DNA of 24,028 nucleotides from an uncultured Anaerococcus sp. (GTDB lineage: Bacteria; Bacillota; Clostridia; Tissierellales; Peptoniphilaceae), in the NCBI RefSeq assembly GCF_937934665.1, contig NZ_CALGYW010000085.1, positions 1-24,028 of the forward strand. The letters run 5' to 3'. How positions within the stretch are numbered: position 1 is the stretch's first letter; every line of letters starts with the position of its first letter. The translations under genes were made by a program, and so were the position numbers. Positions 7,143 to 15,789 of this stretch are shown in pieces. The notes beneath the pieces are model-generated. The model saw only the letters and a list, made by a program, of their open reading frames with translations. It was not told the DNA's origin and made no database searches.

Positions 7143-7717
7143 GCTTTCATTTTTCTTGAGCCAGGCTTAATAGCTGGTGTATCCTTTAAATGATCAGGTA
7201 AATCATCAGGATCCCAGGCATTTACCTCTATTTTTGCTGCTGATACTAGGGGTAGGCCATCTATTTCATCCTTATGTGACCTATTGACTATAGATGTTAA
7301 GGCAACTACTTCCCCACCGTTATCTCTAATAACATCAACTGTTTCAAATGAAGATTTACCAGTTGTAATTACATCTTCTACTATTAAAACCTTTTGACCT
7401 TCTTTGATTTCAAAGCCACGTCTTAGGGTCATTTCGTTATTTTCTCTTTCGGTAAAGATAGCATCAACACCTAGGGCCCTTGCTACTTCATAGGCAATAA
7501 TAATCCCACCCATGGCAGGACCAACACATAAGTCAACTTCTATCTTAGCTTCTTTTAACTTTGCTGCAATTATTTTGGCTACTTCTTCACAGTATCTTGG
7601 GTTTTGGATTAATTTTGCACATTGGACATATTTGTCAGAGTGTTTCCCACTTGATAAAATAAAGTGACCTTCAAGTAAGGCGTGAGATTTTTTTAATAAT
7701 TCAATTGTTTTTTCCAT
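7139..7717 (-). CDS. pyrE: Orotate phosphoribosyltransferase
   Basis: It joins orotate to PRPP to give OMP, step five of UMP synthesis, in the cytosol. The 192-residue product carries the PRPP-binding signature VLIVEDVITTGKS (110-122) and the flexible-loop region FTERENNEMTLRRGFEI (88-104). It resembles the type found with pyrF, pyrK and pyrD in Clostridia. AGGAG lies just before the ATG, and the gene follows pyrD by 8 bases. It is the last gene of the pyr operon. Confidence 0.96.
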   Translation of the reverse strand: MEKTIELLKKSHALLEGHFILSSGKHSDKYVQCAKLIQNPRYCEEVAKIIAAKLKEAKIEVDLCVGPAMGGIIIAYEVARALGVDAIFTERENNEMTLRRGFEIKEGQKVLIVEDVITTGKSSFETVDVIRDNGGEVVALTSIVNRSHKDEIDGLPLVSAAKIEVNAWDPDDLPDHLKDTPAIKPGSRKMKA

Positions 7718-7725
7718 TTTTTCTC

Positions 7726-8625
7726 CTATAAAATTCCGACTATATCGTTAATACTGTCTATCTTATTATCAGTACAATATTTCTCTAAATTATCTATTAT
7801 GTCAATCATTGTATCTAGCTTTGAAAAGTTTGCTGTACCAACTTGGATAGCAGAAGCTCCTACCATCAAAAATTCTAAGCAGTCTTCTACATTCATTATT
7901 CCACCCATGGCTATAACTGGTATATCCACAGCTTGGGCTACTTCATAGGTCATCCTTAGGGCTATTGGTTTTATAGCTGGACCTGAAAGACCTGCAGTTT
8001 TATTATCAAAAACAAATTTTTTTCTTTTAATATCAACAGCCATGGCATTAAAGGTATTAACCAATGAAACTGTATCTGCACCGCAATCTTCTGCTATTTT
8101 AGCAAACTCTCCAATATTGGTGACATTTGGTGATAACTTTACAATTAGTGGATAGTTGGTTTCTTTTCTTACTAGGCTAATGACCTCCCTCGCCTTAGCT
8201 GGATCTGTACCAAAGGCCATGCCCCCTTCTTTAAGGTTTGGGCAAGATATATTTAGCTCAATCATATCTACATCGGTCTTGTCAAGTTTGGCTGCTCCTA
8301 GCTTATAATCATCAAGGCTATGGCCACCAAGGTTAGCAATAGTAACTGTATCGTACTTTCTCATAAAGACTAATTCATTTTCTATAAAATGGTCAATACC
8401 TGGGTTTTGAAGACCTATTGAATTCATTATACCTGCTGGTGTTTCATAAATTCTAATACCAGGATTGCCTGGATTTTTCCTTAAGGTTAATCCTTTAGAA
8501 GAAATTCCACCAAGTTTATTTAGGTCTATGTAGTCTTTATACTCTTCACCAAAACCAAAGGTTCCACTTGCTGCAATAATAGGATTTTTAAATTCTACTC
8601 CAGCAATATTTATTTTTAAGCTCAT
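7726..8625 (-). CDS. pyrD: Dihydroorotate dehydrogenase B, catalytic subunit
   Basis: This is the FMN-binding subunit of a class 1B dihydroorotate dehydrogenase, which oxidises dihydroorotate to orotate and passes electrons through PyrK to NAD+. The 299-residue length is typical. Visible motifs are AASGTFGFG (18-26), ISSKGLTLRKNPGNPG (41-56), MNSIGLQNPG (67-76), NISCPN (125-130) with the catalytic base C128, and AMGGI in the phosphate-binding region. The active-site cysteine and the pyrK neighbour place it in class 1B. The ATG overlaps the pyrK stop as TAATG. Confidence 0.97.
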   Translation of the reverse strand: MSLKINIAGVEFKNPIIAASGTFGFGEEYKDYIDLNKLGGISSKGLTLRKNPGNPGIRIYETPAGIMNSIGLQNPGIDHFIENELVFMRKYDTVTIANLGGHSLDDYKLGAAKLDKTDVDMIELNISCPNLKEGGMAFGTDPAKAREVISLVRKETNYPLIVKLSPNVTNIGEFAKIAEDCGADTVSLVNTFNAMAVDIKRKKFVFDNKTAGLSGPAIKPIALRMTYEVAQAVDIPVIAMGGIMNVEDCLEFLMVGASAIQVGTANFSKLDTMIDIIDNLEKYCTDNKIDSINDIVGIL

Positions 8626-9341
8626 TAAAATATCCTTTCTGCATCAAAAACTGGGCCGTCTTTACAAACTCTAATAAAATCACCATTTTTATCTTCTACT
8701 GTACAGCCTAAGCAAGCTCCAATCCCACATCCCATATGGGCTTCCATAGAAACTTGGATTTTAGCCTTAGTGTTTTTCTCACAAAGAGCCTTAAGCATTG
8801 GGTTTGGGCCGCAAGCATAGATAAGATCATAATCATCTGGATTTATCTTATCTAGAATAAACTTTCCCTCATCTCTTTCTGAACTAGTTATAATCTTTCC
8901 TACATAGGGTTTAAATTCATCTACAAAATAAGGATCATCTGCAAAACCCGCATAGAAATCTGCCTTGGTTTCAAGGTTTTTAGCTAGTTCTAAAAGTGGA
9001 GCTATACCGATTCCTCCAGCAACTATGGCTATTTTTTTATCATCAGTTTTTACAAATCCATTGCCAAGTGGACCGAGGACAGAAACTCCGTCACCTTCAT
9101 TAAGGTCAGCAATAAGCCTTGTACCCTTTCCAACAACTTGAACTAAAAATACCAACCTATCTTCCCTTCGATCGCATACTCCAAAGGGTCTGGCAAGAAT
9201 TGGATCTTGCCTAAAGGAATCTGCTCTTAGCATAAAAAATTGGCCAGGATTTGCATCTAGATTTATATCTAGGCTAATTTTTAAGATTCCAGGTGCTATT
9301 TCGACATTTTCTAAAACTTTACATGGTCTATAAGCTTGCAT
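8625..9341 (-). CDS. pyrK: Dihydroorotate dehydrogenase B, electron-transfer subunit
   Basis: PyrK carries FAD and a 2Fe-2S cluster and connects the FMN of PyrD to NAD+. In the 238-residue product the FAD-binding RPFGVC is at 51-56, the nucleotide-binding GGIGIAPL at 109-116 and ACGPNPML at 176-183. The cluster cysteines C205, C210, C213 and C226 are in the C-X4-C-X2-C-X12-C spacing of the family. It overlaps the end of pyrF by 14 bases and the start of pyrD by one, which suggests coordinated synthesis of the two subunits. Confidence 0.96.
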   Translation of the reverse strand: MQAYRPCKVLENVEIAPGILKISLDINLDANPGQFFMLRADSFRQDPILARPFGVCDRREDRLVFLVQVVGKGTRLIADLNEGDGVSVLGPLGNGFVKTDDKKIAIVAGGIGIAPLLELAKNLETKADFYAGFADDPYFVDEFKPYVGKIITSSERDEGKFILDKINPDDYDLIYACGPNPMLKALCEKNTKAKIQVSMEAHMGCGIGACLGCTVEDKNGDFIRVCKDGPVFDAERIF

Positions 9342-10191
9342 TTTTAGCTATTTCCTTATATGTTTCTATAGTCTTTTCTCTGGCATATTTCCCAACATTT
9401 GCCTCTCCATCTTCAAAATTCATCCAGTTTTTAAGTATGGCTCTTGATGAGTTTACAGCACCAGCATTAAGGTCATTTAGAAGCTTATATACATTCATAC
9501 TATCAGCAGCTTGGGCACCAAATCCAGGTATTAAGAAAAACATTTTATCATATCTTTTCCTGATTTTTTCAACTTCCTCACTGTGGGTTGCTCCTACCAC
9601 AAGTCCAACAGGACCGTAGCCAGATTTGCCGATATAATTTTCATTTACCTCTTTTAGCTTATCTCCAATTGTATAGAAAAGCTCTTCGCCATTTGTTTCT
9701 AAAACTTCAAAGTCATTGGCACCTGGGTTTGAAGTTCTAAGAAGAACAAAAACTCCCTTTTTGCCTGATTCTAAATAAGGTAAGTATGGAGAAATTGAAT
9801 CCATGCCCATATATGGATTTAGGGTGATAAAGTCCACCTCAAAATCGCCTTCAAAATGAGCTTTAGCGTACATAGTTGCTGACGCTGCTATATCACTTCT
9901 TTTAACATCCCCTATAGATAAAAGGTCTAAGCTCCTAAGGTAGTCTAAAGTATTTTTATAAGCTAGCATACCTTCAAGACCATAAGACTCATAGTAGGCA
10001 ATTTGTAGCTTATAAATTGCACACACATCTTTTGTAGCATCTATAATTTCTTTGTTATAGGTAAATAAGGCTTCGTGAATTTCTTTTCCTTCTTTCATAG
10101 AATCAGGAATATAATCCATAGATGTATCTAAGCCTACACAAACAAAGCCTAATTTTTCGACCCTATCATATAACTTATCTATTATTTTCAT
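9328..10191 (-). CDS. pyrF: Orotidine 5'-phosphate decarboxylase (type 2)
   Basis: It converts OMP to UMP, the last step of the pathway. At 287 residues it belongs to the longer type 2 group rather than the 230-240-residue group found in E. coli and Bacillus. The charged catalytic network is DVKRSD at 95-100, near K61 in IYKLQIAYYE. Later segments include LNPYMG and FLIPGFGAQ. The start overlaps the pyrC stop by 17 bases and the end overlaps pyrK by 14, so the frame is locked into the operon. Confidence 0.95.
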   Translation of the reverse strand: MKIIDKLYDRVEKLGFVCVGLDTSMDYIPDSMKEGKEIHEALFTYNKEIIDATKDVCAIYKLQIAYYESYGLEGMLAYKNTLDYLRSLDLLSIGDVKRSDIAASATMYAKAHFEGDFEVDFITLNPYMGMDSISPYLPYLESGKKGVFVLLRTSNPGANDFEVLETNGEELFYTIGDKLKEVNENYIGKSGYGPVGLVVGATHSEEVEKIRKRYDKMFFLIPGFGAQAADSMNVYKLLNDLNAGAVNSSRAILKNWMNFEDGEANVGKYAREKTIETYKEIAKNASL

Positions 10192-11368
10192 ATTTTAATA
10201 CTCCTTTTCTATAAACTCTTTCAACTACGCCATAAAGTGTCTTTCCTATCATTAGAGAATTTTTGGACTTAGATTTGATATCTTCTTCCCTATATTCATA
10301 AGACTTATCTAAATCAACTAGGGTAAAGTCAGCAACATAACCTGGCTTAAGTTTACCTTTTTTGATATTTAATATTTCAGATGGCTTAGTTGACATTATC
10401 CTTACTAGGTCGTTTAAGGATATTAAACCTGATTTAACTAAAACTTCATAGCAGGTTGAAAAAGCTGTCTCAAGGCCTATAAACCCTGGTGCATTTTGCT
10501 CTTTCTCCTTGGCAGAGTGGGGAGCATGGTCAGTTGATATGGCATCAACATAACCTTCTTTTATCATTTGAAGTAAAAAATTCCTATCTTTTTCTTTCCT
10601 AATAGGAGGATTTACCCTTACCTCATCCCTAGCCTTATCTGCAAAATATAGATGGTGGGGAGTAACCTCACAGGTAATCTTAGCTCCTAGATCTTTGAAA
10701 TACTTAATGGCTGTCATTGCCCCCTTGGTGGATACGTGAGAGAAATGAACTGGCATGTCAAGCTTATAAGCATAGTAACAATCCCTTAAAGTCATGGCAT
10801 CTTCTGCTACTTCATAGTCTATAGCAGAAACCTTGGCTACTTCCTCGTGGAGGGTCATCTTTACACCTAGTTTTTTTGCCCTAAACATTGCTTGATACAT
10901 TACCGAATCATCATTTACCCCTACCCCATCATCTGAAAGAAATTTTACAGACTCTGGCAAGCTATCAAGGTGGTCAAGAGTTTTACCATCAAAATTTTTA
11001 GTTATGGTATAAACTTGGTCTATCTCAATTAAATCAAGGTCTTTTCCTCTTTTTATAATGTCTTCATATATTTCAGGGCTTGATACAGTTGGTTTAGTAT
11101 TTCCCATCAATAGAACATTAGTAAAACCACCCTTTAAGGCCGCGTGAGATCCTGTTTCCAAGTCTTCCTTGTAGGTAAAGCCCGGGTCCCTAAAGTGAAC
11201 ATGAAGATCAGTAAAAGAAGGAAGGAGGGCAAGATTGTTACAATCTACAATCTCGTCAGCTTCCTCTTTTGGGAATTTTTCTACAATTATTCCATCTTGC
11301 ACATAAAGGTCATTTTTAGAAATTTTTACGTCATCAAAGCCGTAAAAGTTGGTAAAAATTTGCTTCAT
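10175..11368 (-). CDS. pyrC: Dihydroorotase
   Basis: This zinc amidohydrolase closes carbamoyl aspartate to dihydroorotate, step three of the pathway. The metal-binding HVHFR motif lies at residues 56-60, followed by the GNTKP segment and STDHAPH, all typical of the type I dihydroorotase family. I choose the ATG at 11368 (397 residues) because GGAAGA lies 7 bases upstream and it starts one base after the pyrI stop. The longest frame opens at 11398, which would overlap pyrI by 29 bases and add ten residues unlike the family start. Confidence 0.95.
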   Translation of the reverse strand: MKQIFTNFYGFDDVKISKNDLYVQDGIIVEKFPKEEADEIVDCNNLALLPSFTDLHVHFRDPGFTYKEDLETGSHAALKGGFTNVLLMGNTKPTVSSPEIYEDIIKRGKDLDLIEIDQVYTITKNFDGKTLDHLDSLPESVKFLSDDGVGVNDDSVMYQAMFRAKKLGVKMTLHEEVAKVSAIDYEVAEDAMTLRDCYYAYKLDMPVHFSHVSTKGAMTAIKYFKDLGAKITCEVTPHHLYFADKARDEVRVNPPIRKEKDRNFLLQMIKEGYVDAISTDHAPHSAKEKEQNAPGFIGLETAFSTCYEVLVKSGLISLNDLVRIMSTKPSEILNIKKGKLKPGYVADFTLVDLDKSYEYREEDIKSKSKNSLMIGKTLYGVVERVYRKGVLKYENNR

Positions 11369-11369
11369 C

Positions 11370-11798
11370 TTATTCTTCCACGTCGTAAATGTGGCCACAG
11401 TAGGCGCACTTGTAAGTCTTCTCTTCTTTATTTATAAGGATAAATTCGCTTTGAACTTCTCTTTCACTTGTTGATACACATTTTGGATTTTGACAAGTAA
11501 GGATATCAACAGCTTTTTCTGGAAGCTCTAATTCTAATTTCTTAACTACTTTTTCGTTTTCAATTATATTTACAGTTGCTGTTGGGTCTAAAATTGAAAC
11601 AGCATCTAGGTTTATTTTCATATTATCAGCAATTTTTAGAATATCTTTTCTTCCATACCTAGTTGAGCTGGCATTTAGAATAATAGCTACTTCATTTTTT
11701 ATATCTTTTAGGTCTAATAATTTATAAATTTGCATACCAAGACCTGCTCTTATATGGTCTATAACAATTCCATTTTTAATACTTGTAATTTCAATCAT
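11370..11798 (-). CDS. pyrI: Aspartate carbamoyltransferase regulatory subunit
   Basis: PyrI is the nucleotide-binding allosteric chain of aspartate carbamoyltransferase and joins to PyrB through a zinc domain. The 142-residue product has the N-terminal allosteric domain (GIVIDHIRAGLG near residues 10-21, NASSTRYGRKDI near 42-53) and the C-terminal zinc ribbon with C102, C107, C131 and C134. All four ligands are intact, so a pyrB-pyrI holoenzyme is expected. Its start overlaps the pyrB stop by 8 bases. Confidence 0.95.
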   Translation of the reverse strand: MIEITSIKNGIVIDHIRAGLGMQIYKLLDLKDIKNEVAIILNASSTRYGRKDILKIADNMKINLDAVSILDPTATVNIIENEKVVKKLELELPEKAVDILTCQNPKCVSTSEREVQSEFILINKEEKTYKCAYCGHIYDVEE

Positions 11799-12717
11799 TG
11801 TTTGCCTCCAATAATTTTATAATTAGTGCCATTCTAACATACATACCAAATTTTGCTTGATTAAAATAAACTGCTCTAGGATCACTGTCTACTTCTTTAG
11901 CTATTTCATTTACTCTTGGAAGTGGATGCATAACTATCATATCTTCCCTAGCCCTATCCATTTTTTCCTTATCTAAAAGATAAGAGTCTTTTAGCCTTGT
12001 ATATTGGGCATCTGAGTAAAACCTTTCTCTTTGAATCCTTGTCATATAAAGGATATCTATCTTATCTATTACCTCATCAAGACTTCTTACTTCTTCATAT
12101 TCGGAATTTTCGTCAAATACTTCTTCTTTTACATATTGTGGAAGCTTTAATTCTTCTGGGGAAATTAATATGTATTTATTTCCCTCGAAAAGATTCAATA
12201 TCTTGATTAGAGAGTGGACTGTTCTACCATATTTTAAATCACCACAGATACCTATTACATGGTTATCAAAGTTTTCTTTGTAATTACTAATAGTTAGCAT
12301 ATCTGTTAGGGTTTGTGTTGGGTGTTGGTGACCCCCATCTCCTGCATTTATTATTGGACAATCTGCAACAAGACTTGCTAGATAAGCTGCACCCTCTTGA
12401 GGATGGCGCATGGCTATAATATCTGCATATTGGCTAACTGTTCTAACAGTATCTTGGAGGCTCTCACCTTTTTTAGCGGATGAAACACTAGCGTCTGAAA
12501 ATCCTACTACAGAACCTCCTAGTCTATTCATAGCTGACTCAAATGATAATCTAGTCCTTGTTGAAGGCTCAAAAAAAAGAGTCCCCAATAACTTCCCATC
12601 TGCATAGTGAGAAAAATCGGCTGGACTCTTATAAATAGCATTTCCTAGGTCAATAATTTCAAGTAAATCTTCCTTTGTTAGGTCGTGTGAATTTAATAAA
12701 TTTTTTATAGAAATCAT
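11791..12717 (-). CDS. pyrB: Aspartate carbamoyltransferase catalytic subunit
   Basis: It condenses carbamoyl phosphate and aspartate, the committed step of pyrimidine synthesis. The 308-residue product has the carbamoyl-phosphate site STRTR (52-56), the mobile loop lysines in SSAKKGES (79-86), HPTQTLTD (132-139) and the aspartate-loop motif HPLPR. With pyrI beside it, it is probably the class B allosteric enzyme. GGAG lies 5 bases before the ATG. It is the first gene of the operon, about 17 bases after the predicted transcription start. The carbamoyl phosphate synthase genes carA/carB are not in this operon. Confidence 0.97.
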   Translation of the reverse strand: MISIKNLLNSHDLTKEDLLEIIDLGNAIYKSPADFSHYADGKLLGTLFFEPSTRTRLSFESAMNRLGGSVVGFSDASVSSAKKGESLQDTVRTVSQYADIIAMRHPQEGAAYLASLVADCPIINAGDGGHQHPTQTLTDMLTISNYKENFDNHVIGICGDLKYGRTVHSLIKILNLFEGNKYILISPEELKLPQYVKEEVFDENSEYEEVRSLDEVIDKIDILYMTRIQRERFYSDAQYTRLKDSYLLDKEKMDRAREDMIVMHPLPRVNEIAKEVDSDPRAVYFNQAKFGMYVRMALIIKLLEANND

Positions 12718-12740
12718 ACTGTCTCCTTTTATTTTTTAAA

Positions 12741-12768
12741 ATTATACCAGTATATTTCCATCTGTCAA
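12741..12768 (-). promoter_or_regulatory. Promoter of the pyr operon
   Basis: On the minus strand a perfect TTGACA (12763-12768) and a perfect TATAAT (12741-12746) are 16 bases apart, and the -10 also carries the TGG extension. The initially transcribed stretch is TTTAAAAAATAAAAGGAG and the ATG is only 24 bases past the -10, so there is no room for a PyrR-binding attenuator between promoter and pyrB. Confidence 0.85.
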
Positions 12769-12770
12769 AA

Positions 12771-13295
12771 TTATAGTTCACTGATCAAATCTGAGATAGA
12801 TTTTGTTGTAACCATCTCCTTATCAAGCTCTAAATCATCAAGGATTTCGTCAATTTTTGATTGGTTGGTAAATTCAATTTCCATATAAGGATGTGGGTAA
12901 GTTTTCTTATCCCAGGTATCTATATCAAATCTTTGACCCTTATACCTGTAAGATATTCTTTCTTTTTCCCCCTTATATTTTAATTTTATTCCCATCTTTT
13001 CTAAGATAGATGTCATCATGGATACAGAATCTATATGAACTGTAAATTCATTATTTATCCTTACTTCTTCGTCACCCTTAACTTCTTTAAAAGTTAACTC
13101 TATTGGCGATTTTTTGCCATCAACTGTACTTTCTCTTATCCTTAGGTATCCCTTTTCAAATTCACCGTTTTCAGGCTCAAAGGTATAGTTTGTCTGTAGC
13201 TGTCTACAAACTTTTTTTCCACCTAAGTCTATAAGTTTACTTTCTATTTCTTCAGGAACTATTCCTAAAACTTTTACTTCTATTTCTCTTTGCAT
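12771..13295 (-). CDS. CYTH-domain phosphatase/cyclase-like protein
   Basis: CYTH proteins are tunnel-fold enzymes that act on triphosphates such as tripolyphosphate, thiamine triphosphate or ATP. The 174-residue product has the family hallmark ExExK at E4, E6 and K8, then internal YLRIRES, ELTFKEV, ISYRYKG and a C-terminal MEIEF, which place the charged residues of the tunnel. I chose the ATG at 13295 because it forms TAATG with the upstream stop and has AAGGATAGGAT in front. The longer frame from 13343 would overlap the phosphoesterase by 49 bases. The substrate is unknown. The operon offers two metallophosphoesterases and a histidine phosphatase as neighbours. Confidence 0.85.
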   Translation of the reverse strand: MQREIEVKVLGIVPEEIESKLIDLGGKKVCRQLQTNYTFEPENGEFEKGYLRIRESTVDGKKSPIELTFKEVKGDEEVRINNEFTVHIDSVSMMTSILEKMGIKLKYKGEKERISYRYKGQRFDIDTWDKKTYPHPYMEIEFTNQSKIDEILDDLELDKEMVTTKSISDLISEL

Positions 13296-13975
13296 TATCC
13301 TATCCTTACTGGGTCGAAGTCCACATAATCGCTTGATACGCAAACTAAGTTGACCCCTTCAAAATTTCCTTCTTTTATTAGTCTGTGACCACTTCCATGA
13401 AGATGGCCATATATTAAACTATGAGCTTTAAATTCTTTAGCTAGGTTAAAAAAATCGTTCAAAGATCCATCTGTATTAATTGGTGGGTAATGGAGATTTA
13501 TAATGATTTTTTTATCCGACTTAGAACTATTAAGTGAATTTTCAAGCCTTAAAAGTTCCCTTTTATAAATTTTTTCATCATGGTATGTAAAATCCTTACT
13601 ATCCCTACTTATCCATCCCCTGGTCCCGCAGATTAAAAAATCTTCAACTTCGAAAGAATTGTTTTGTAAAAATTCTATACTTTCTAATCCAAGCTTATTT
13701 AGTTTATTTAATGAAGACCACCAATAATCATGATTTCCTTTCATCATTATTTTTCTTCCGGGGAGCCTATCAATCTTTTTAAGGTCAATCTCTGCATTTT
13801 TAATATCCATAGCCCGAGAAATATCACCAGGAATTAAGACTGTGTCTGTGTCTTTAATTTTATTTTTCCAGTTAGTGAAAATTCTCTCTTGGTAATTTTC
13901 CCAAGCCTCTCCAAAGACCTCCATAGACTTTTCTTCCGTATAATCTAGGTGGAGGTCAGCTAGAGCATATATCAT
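13295..13975 (-). CDS. Calcineurin-like metallophosphoesterase
   Basis: The 226-residue product carries all the metal-ligand motifs of the family in order: DLHL (7-10), GDISR (50-54), GNHDYWW (80-86), LHYPP and YGHLHG. The substrate could be a nucleotide, a phosphodiester or a phosphoprotein, and the sequence does not decide. The ATG overlaps the ATPase stop in an ATGA arrangement, and the end overlaps the CYTH gene by one base. Confidence 0.87.
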   Translation of the reverse strand: MIYALADLHLDYTEEKSMEVFGEAWENYQERIFTNWKNKIKDTDTVLIPGDISRAMDIKNAEIDLKKIDRLPGRKIMMKGNHDYWWSSLNKLNKLGLESIEFLQNNSFEVEDFLICGTRGWISRDSKDFTYHDEKIYKRELLRLENSLNSSKSDKKIIINLHYPPINTDGSLNDFFNLAKEFKAHSLIYGHLHGSGHRLIKEGNFEGVNLVCVSSDYVDFDPVRIG

Positions 13976-15789
13976 CTATCCTCCAAATGTATTTTGTTTA
14001 TATCTATATTTTCAGCTACAAGAAATTCTTCTTCGCGTTTATGGCAGGTAAAATAAATTATTTGTCTTAAAGATGCTTCATCTAATAACAAATACAAAAA
14101 CCTTATGAGTCTTTCTATATCATAATTTATGAAGGCATCATCAAAAATCAAAAATGAATCCTTTATACTCTCCCCCACTAAGCTTAATTTCACAGCAAGA
14201 TTTACTTGATCAAAAAAACCCTTAGATAACTGGTCTTCTGTATAGGTAAAGTTTGTCTTATCCTTAATTTGAGGCTCTAAGTCTTTATCAAAACTTATAT
14301 CAAACTTTGACTTACTAGTGTCATTTAAGATGCCCTTGATTTTTTTATTTAACTTATAAATATCGGCTCTATTCTCATCTGCCACTTCTAGAATTGTTTT
14401 TTTTGCAAGGTTAATTGCCTCTATTTCATCCTTAATACTTTTATACCTTTTATTTTGATAATCTAAATCATCTCTTAAACCCGCTTCTTTTTGTAATATA
14501 TTATCAATTGACAATAAGTTTTTTTCAAGAGTATGAATTTTTAATCGTAATTCTTTTATACCTTCTTCAAGTCTTCTAATTATTTCTAGTTCTTTAAGAT
14601 TATCATAAGTTTCAAAATCAAAATCTATCTCATTTCCATCTTTAAAAAGACTTAAATCTTGCTTTTTTAAAATCTCTAAGACCTCTACTGTTTTTTCTCT
14701 CTCTTTTAAAAGACTTTCGTACTTAGCAAAGCGGCGTCTTAAACTATTATACTCAGCTTGGCTATTTCCTCCATCCTTATCATTTTTTGTTAATAATAAA
14801 TAAATAAAAGGAAGAGTAAGTATAAAAATAGGATATTTTTTAAAAATTATACCAACAATAACTATAACTAAGATAGAAAGAATATAAATAATCCTATAGT
14901 CTATTTTATCCTTGTTTTCATCACTATAGTCCTCTAGGTTTAGCCCTTCTAGGTCACGGTAGGCTTCTAATTCTTTGTTGATATCAAATAGCTTATCAGA
15001 CCACTTCCTATAGGATTTAAAGTTTTCATCAGATCTTTTTTGATTATAAAATTGATTTATTTTCTTTTTTTTCTGATAGTCTTTTTCTTTTTTTTCAAGC
15101 TTGGCTTTTAAATCTTCTAGTTTTTTAAAAGACTTATAAAAATCTTTCTTTAGCCTATCTATTTCACTTAAATTTTCTTTTAAATTTTCTATTTTTTGTC
15201 TAGTTTTAAAAAAAGGCTTGGTATAGGCTCTTTCTGTACCTATATCTTTTAACCTAGTGTCAAGAATTTCTAGGGAATTTTTGATAGAAAAATTATAATC
15301 TATGTCAGATCCACCGAGTTTTTCTAAAATTTTCTTCTTACTATCTGTGTCTATTTTTTGCAATTGTTCCGAAGATATATAGGCCTTATAGATATCATAG
15401 TCTACCCCTAGAAAAAATTTGCCAGGAGCATTTAAGTCGGATTTTTTGAGGTCAACTTCTCTGTTTTCACTTAGGTTAACCACCCTATAGTCTCCGCTAT
15501 CAAAATCCCTAAAAAGGAGATAGGTTATAAAATCTTTTACAACTTTCATCTCTCCTGCATAAATATAGGAAGATTTGGGCCTATAAATTTCCCTCTTATT
15601 TGAAAAACTTGTCCTTACCTTCCCCTCATCAAAACCATAAAACATTCCCTCTATAAAATTCTTTATTGTTGTTTTACCGCTTTCGTTAAGTCCGTAAATA
15701 AGGTTAAAGGAAGGTCCTAATTTTATAATTTTATTTTGAAACCTACCAAATGACTTCATATTTAATTCTTCAATAAAAATCCTAGTCAT
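13972..15789 (-). CDS. SbcC/YhaN-like AAA ATPase with internal membrane hairpin
   Basis: This is an SMC/Rad50-like ATPase, probably the partner of the SbcD/YhaO-like nuclease before it. From the ATG at 15789 the product has 605 residues. The Walker A GLNESGKTT is at 33-41, coiled coil spans about 195-285, two closely spaced hydrophobic segments lie at about 300-333, and more coiled coil spans about 345-490. The C-terminal part has an ABC-like signature (QLSKGFFDQ) and Walker B (SFLIFDDAF). The hydrophobic pair sits where a Rad50 hook or apex would be. Active YhaN/SbcC proteins are usually longer. I chose this start for the AGGAG at 15795-15799; the frame also opens at 15813 without a site. 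It overlaps the nuclease by 8 bases and the next gene by 4. Confidence 0.83.
   Translation of the reverse strand: MTRIFIEELNMKSFGRFQNKIIKLGPSFNLIYGLNESGKTTIKNFIEGMFYGFDEGKVRTSFSNKREIYRPKSSYIYAGEMKVVKDFITYLLFRDFDSGDYRVVNLSENREVDLKKSDLNAPGKFFLGVDYDIYKAYISSEQLQKIDTDSKKKILEKLGGSDIDYNFSIKNSLEILDTRLKDIGTERAYTKPFFKTRQKIENLKENLSEIDRLKKDFYKSFKKLEDLKAKLEKKEKDYQKKKKINQFYNQKRSDENFKSYRKWSDKLFDINKELEAYRDLEGLNLEDYSDENKDKIDYRIIYILSILVIVIVGIIFKKYPIFILTLPFIYLLLTKNDKDGGNSQAEYNSLRRRFAKYESLLKEREKTVEVLEILKKQDLSLFKDGNEIDFDFETYDNLKELEIIRRLEEGIKELRLKIHTLEKNLLSIDNILQKEAGLRDDLDYQNKRYKSIKDEIEAINLAKKTILEVADENRADIYKLNKKIKGILNDTSKSKFDISFDKDLEPQIKDKTNFTYTEDQLSKGFFDQVNLAVKLSLVGESIKDSFLIFDDAFINYDIERLIRFLYLLLDEASLRQIIYFTCHKREEEFLVAENIDINKIHLEDR

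Noticed and set aside
11144..11437. A 97-codon plus-strand frame across pyrC/pyrI.
   Set aside because: It is antisense to two well-recognised enzymes and has no family features.
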